Below, piece after piece: positions 59,205-64,000 of a DNA stretch of 64,000 nt. The stretch's first letter is position 1, and each line of letters opens with the position of its first letter. Source of the DNA: Luzula sylvatica (taxonomy: Eukaryota; Streptophyta; Magnoliopsida; Poales; Juncaceae). Made by a program: the position numbers and the translations under genes. The stretch spans positions 1,426,001 through 1,490,000 of the forward strand of contig OX326957.1 in the NCBI GenBank assembly GCA_946800325.1, written 5' to 3'. The notes under the pieces are model-generated. The model did no database searches and had not been told where the DNA came from. It saw only the letters and a list, made by a program, of their open reading frames with translations.

Positions 59205-59835
59205 CGTCCAGACTCCAGTCGCACGCTAGGGCTTCGCGCATCAGACGAAGAGACTTCATATGAATACTCCGTCGGTGAGCATCCAAAGACCGTTCACACT
59301 CAGACTGGCACCGCCTTAGGCGAGATCAGCGATTGCTGCGGATTTTGCTTCTTGTGCCCTAGAAAGAGAAAGCGAGAGATTCAGCGAAGGTCTTGTCTTG
59401 TTTCAGGAGAGTAGAGATTTGATTTTCATTCTCGACTTGTGACTATTAAAATTAATGTTCTTAATATATTAATTAATATTATTATTATTAATTTGGGGCA
59501 GGATTAATAATTAATTAGGTGTGAAAATATGATGGATACATATTAAATTAGGGGATGTATCTTGACATAAATAGGTGTCTATTTAAATAGAAGTATCTAG
59601 AATTTAGATAGATACGATGTATGGTTGAAAGGATGTATTTAGGGGATGTTTATTAATCTCTATTTAAAGAGATCATGTACCGTATCAAATTATGAGAAAA
59701 GAATTAATTCAATGCCCCTGTGGGCTCTCTCTCTCCGTGTTCTATTTAATTGAAGTTTTCCATTGGTTATCATATCCATCTCCCAATATAAAATCCCATA
59801 TTATCTCCAATCAAAATGAAGTCCAAATTCTAACA

Positions 59836-59848
59836 TGGTACCAGAGCC
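59836..59848 (+). other. Primer binding site of the miniature LTR element
   Basis: TGGTACCAGAGCC follows the 5' LTR directly. It matches the initiator tRNA-Met site TGGTATCAGAGC with one change. Confidence 0.8.
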
Positions 59849-59956
59849 GAGGTTGTTTGCGATTGTTTGCGAAAGTGACGGTTAACGAAAACGACGATTA
59901 TCGAGCGGCGGTTATCGAGCGACGGTTATAAAAAAAAAACAACGGTTATCGAAAAG

Positions 59957-60238
59957 CGACGGTTATCGAGTTTAGTAGAAATCGGAGAAGGAGTCACCAA
60001 GACAACCAAAGAGCTTACGTACTTGGGCTCACACGAACTTCACAACTCATTTCCGAATTATCGAGTTTAGTAGAAATCGAAGAAGGAGTCACCAAGACAA
60101 CCATGGAGGTTACGTACTTGGACTCACACGAACTTCACAACTCATTAGCGATTTATCGAGTTTAGTAGAAATTTGGAGTAGGAGAAGGCCACGACAACCA
60201 AGACGGTATGTTCGGGTTCCCACAAATTTTGCAACTCA
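59957..60238 (+). repeat. Three tandem units of about 95 bp inside the miniature LTR element
   Basis: Each starts TATCGAGTTTAGTAGAAAT and continues through GTCACCAAGACAACCA and ACACGAACTTCACAACTCA; the third copy is diverged. Confidence 0.75.
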
Positions 60239-61011
60239 AATTCGATGAAGAAAGAAGTCAAATTTCGACGAAAGAAAAAAAATGATCCGAACAAAAACGA
60301 TCCGGAAAGAGGACGATTCGAAAAAAAAAGGCGATTCGAAAAAGATGATCCAGAAAAGGACGATTCGAAAAAAAAGGAGTATAAAAAAAATAGACGAGCG
60401 TGACGGAAAAAATATCACGGGGGAGTATCGAGAGAAAAAAAAATAACAAAAAAAACATTAAGGGGGAGTATTAAAATTAATGTTCTTAATATATTAATTA
60501 ATATTATTATTATTAATTTGGGGCAGGATTAATAATTAATTAGGTGTGAAAATATGATGGATACATATTAAATTAGGGGATGTATCTTGACATAAATAGG
60601 TGTCTATTTAAATAGAAGTATCTAGAATTTAGATAGATACGATGTATGGTTGAAAGGATGTATTTAGGGGATGTTTATTAATCTCTATTTAAAGAGATCA
60701 TGTACCGTATCAAATTATGAGAAAAGAATTAATTCAATGCCCCTGTGGGCTCTCTCTCTCCGTGTTCTATTTAATTGAAGTTTTCCATTGGTTATCATAT
60801 CCATCTCCCAATATAAAATCCCATATTATCTCCAATCAAAATGAAGTCCAAATTCTAACAGTGACTGACTAACGGAGAGAGAGAAAGAATAGACAGAAGT
60901 AAATGTTGTTTAATCATGATTTTATGATCTTATTTTGATGATGAAATCGGATGGTCCACAAATTGCATGGACCAGATATGATCCAATGACCACCGGACCT
61001 AACCCGCTCCC

Positions 61012-62275
61012 GTTTTCTACCCACTTCCACTGGCTCACGATCGTTTTCTGCCCTCGACGGCGACTGCTTCTTGCTCGCTGAATTTCTCACTGGATTTTCT
61101 CAATTTCATGATTTTCTCGCTGAATTTTGTTGAATTTCTCGCTGAATCGTGTTAGTTGTTGCTCGCTGAATTTCTTGCTGAATCGTGATAATTGTTCGCT
61201 GAATTTCTCGTCGAATTTCTCAATCTCTCGCTGAATTGCTCGCTGATTTTGTTGAATTGCTCGTTGAATCGTTAATCTCGTTTTATTTTTGGCAACAGAC
61301 TCCAAAAACGTCAGACTAGTCCTGCTTATGAAGATAAAAATAATATTTAGTTTATATACCATGACAAAATAAATAATAATAATAATAATAATACTTAAAA
61401 ATTTCAAATTTAAAACCTAAACATATAATAATCTACTCTAAATATATGAAGATAGAAATTTAAACCATTTTATTTGGAGTTGCAATGAAAAAAATATTGA
61501 TGTTTAAAAGTAACATGAAAAACGTTTAATATGGTATATTATGAGTATAAAATAGTATATTTTATTTTCCTACCCCAAAACTTCAGGACCCATATTACAA
61601 TATTCTTTTGAACCAATAAATTAGACTAAAAACATGGTCAAAATAACACCGTTAAAAATCATCAAGGAAAGAAAACGGTCAAACTTGATCAAATAACGTT
61701 TGACCGTTATTTAAAACCGTTAAGCAAAAAACATAAGGCAAACTCGTCGTTAGTTATTTTTTGGAGTTAGGGTCCAATTTGCGGGGGTCATGCAAACACA
61801 TAAGCCCCTTCCTTTTGTCGATTTTTTAAGAAAACACTTTCCTTTCAATGCTAGGACCGAAGGGTTAGGCAGGTAGTATACGGGTCCTCTAACTTCCAGC
61901 TATGTGTTACGTTGCGTGTGACTTCTGCGAACTGTCCCATTCGTTTTCTTACTTGTCTATATTTTTGTTGTTATTTCTCTTGTATATCGCCGTCACACCC
62001 TTAATACTACATTTTGAACAAGATTTTTTTAAAAAAAGAAAAACGAGTAGTAAACATACTTATGTCTTGAAAAATATTCGATTTCAATTATATGAAAGTG
62101 TATGCATTGTATTATTTGCATGTCACAAATGACTATTTGGCTCGGACTATAAAGAAAAAAGATAAAAAACTGCACAATCTAGATACATTGTTAGTATGCT
62201 ATATTGATGAAGAGACAAAAAGTTCACGGTTTATAAAGTATATAAATATAAATTTTTATGTTAAAATGGATATTA
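61012..62275. other. Intergenic DNA
   Basis: No supported gene. 61070-61275 is a run of CTCGCTGAATTTCTC-type repeats (about ten copies), giving an artefactual Gln/Phe/Ser-rich ORF on the minus strand. Confidence 0.4.
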
Positions 62276-62641
62276 GGGGGCGTTTGGTTCGTGCTTAAAA
62301 ATTATTATGTCTTGACATCCATCCCAATTTATTTTATTCTCATGTTAGGTTCAGACACCAGATAATAAATTAACGTCATCCACGATGCCCAATGACATAT
62401 TTCATGGGAATATGATTACCAACAAAATTGATGGATTTTCTCTGTTTCCATGAGAATTCTATCTCTACAAATATTAAAAACTAACAAAAATATTATTTAT
62501 TTCACATAGTTTCTAAATTTGTAGAAAAATAAAATGCATCAACCAAACATAACTATTATATATGCCATGAAATACTATTCCACATATAATATTCCAAGAC
62601 ATATTCCAAGACATATTTCAAAACTCGAACCAAACTACCCT
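62276..62641. mobile_element. Tourist/Harbinger-like MITE downstream of the kinase gene
   Basis: Ends GGGGGCGTTTGGTTCG and CGAACCAAACTACCCT with TTA on both sides (62273-62275, 62642-62644). 366 bp, no ORF; it lies 82 bp beyond the kinase stop codon. Confidence 0.7.
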
Positions 62642-62722
62642 TTAGTTACAATTCCAACAATTCCATGGAATACAAGCTATATTTATCACAATCCGAACAT
62701 AGAACATTAAATAGACTATTTT

Positions 62723-63923
<1,201 letters not shown>

Positions 63924-64000
63924 CTGTAAATTAAGGATTGCGTAGGTAATTACGTTATATATATTAGTTTATTTTAATAATAATTTTCTAGATGAACTAA

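Larger units (their letters stand above)
59444..60860 (+). mobile_element. Miniature copia-type LTR retroelement (TRIM/SMART-like)
   Basis: Two 392-bp LTRs (59444-59835 and 60469-60860) look identical by eye. TSD GTGAC lies on both sides (59439-59443, 60861-60865). The primer binding site TGGTACCAGAGCC starts at 59836. The polypurine tract AAGGGGGAG ends at 60468. The 633-bp interior has no ORF and carries three tandem units of about 95 bp (from 59957, 60056, 60150). LTR ends are TATTA...CTAACA rather than TG...CA. It must borrow all enzymes. Equal, identical-looking LTRs indicate a very recent insertion. Confidence 0.9.
56624..61011. mobile_element. Mutator-like element with FAR1-type transposase remnant, 9-bp TSD
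   Basis: The left end GGGAGGGGAGTTGGTCCG and right end CCGGACCTAACCCGCTCCC are inverted. The exact 9-bp repeat GTTTTCTAC flanks them (56615-56623, 61012-61020). The arms continue inward for about 120 bp (GACCAGAT-.ATCC, CTAACGGAGAG). Inside are a FAR1-domain exon pair (57013-57807), a possible captured gene piece (58989-59204) and a nested LTR element (59444-60860). Its arms relate it to 31177-32215. Confidence 0.85.

Noticed and set aside
61087..61407. 106-codon Gln/Phe-rich minus-strand ORF
   Set aside because: Encoded by the tandem CTCGCTGAATTTCTC repeat; no independent support.

Overview
The window is nuclear DNA from a flowering plant, most likely a eudicot. It is AT-rich, its genes have many short GT-AG introns, and the intergenic space is packed with plant transposon families (Mutator-like, PIF/Harbinger, hAT-like, CACTA-like, copia LTR, LINE). 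No bacterial, organellar, rRNA, tRNA or CRISPR feature was seen.

Genes, left to right: (1) positions 1-10363, minus strand: the first 23 coding exons of a giant KIN-12 phragmoplast-orienting kinesin (POK1/POK2 type), running off the left edge; its 5' leader intron and putative promoter lie at 10364-11410. (2) 26027-27302, minus: a complete four-exon 2-oxoglutarate/Fe(II) dioxygenase. (3) 28549-29208, minus: a single-exon Dof zinc-finger transcription factor. (4) 36803-37596, plus: a two-exon Myb/SANT-like protein that sits inside a Harbinger element and is probably that transposon's second gene. (5) 42614-45082, plus: a TAF1C-like RNA polymerase I initiation factor. (6) 49635-52122, plus: a MOCOS/class-V-aminotransferase-like PLP protein whose reading frame is broken by an apparent 2-bp loss. 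(7) 62723-63923, minus: the kinase half of a receptor-like kinase, running off the right edge. These genes look functionally unrelated and do not form a cluster.

Between the genes are several transposon nests whose ends can be fixed from target-site duplications (TSDs). 11411-20627 is a 9.2-kb Mutator-like element (9-bp TSD TATTAAAAA) beginning about 300 bp upstream of the kinesin. Inside it are CACTA-like subterminal repeats, a LINE remnant, and an LTR-like element with 5-bp TSD TAAGC. That element in turn contains a rearranged copia retrotransposon whose two LTRs face each other; each LTR carries about 19 short palindromes built from the Myb-site core AACGG. 22925-23616 is a fold-back Mutator-type MITE inserted in a local repeat array. 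36010-39232 is a Harbinger element with a second one nested in it. 39793-40692, 41271-41735 and 52778-53525 are hAT-like MITEs with exact 8-bp TSDs. 56624-61011 is a Mutator-like element (9-bp TSD GTTTTCTAC) holding a FAR1-domain transposase remnant and a small, apparently very young LTR retroelement with equal 392-bp LTRs (TSD GTGAC).

The most interesting signals are the dyad Myb-site arrays next to the TATA box in the copia LTRs, the deeply nested Mutator element at the kinesin promoter, the young miniature LTR element, the frameshift plus active-site substitution in the PLP gene, and an isolated 54-bp-arm hairpin at 22186-22387. All identifications come from reading the sequence; no database or alignment was run.
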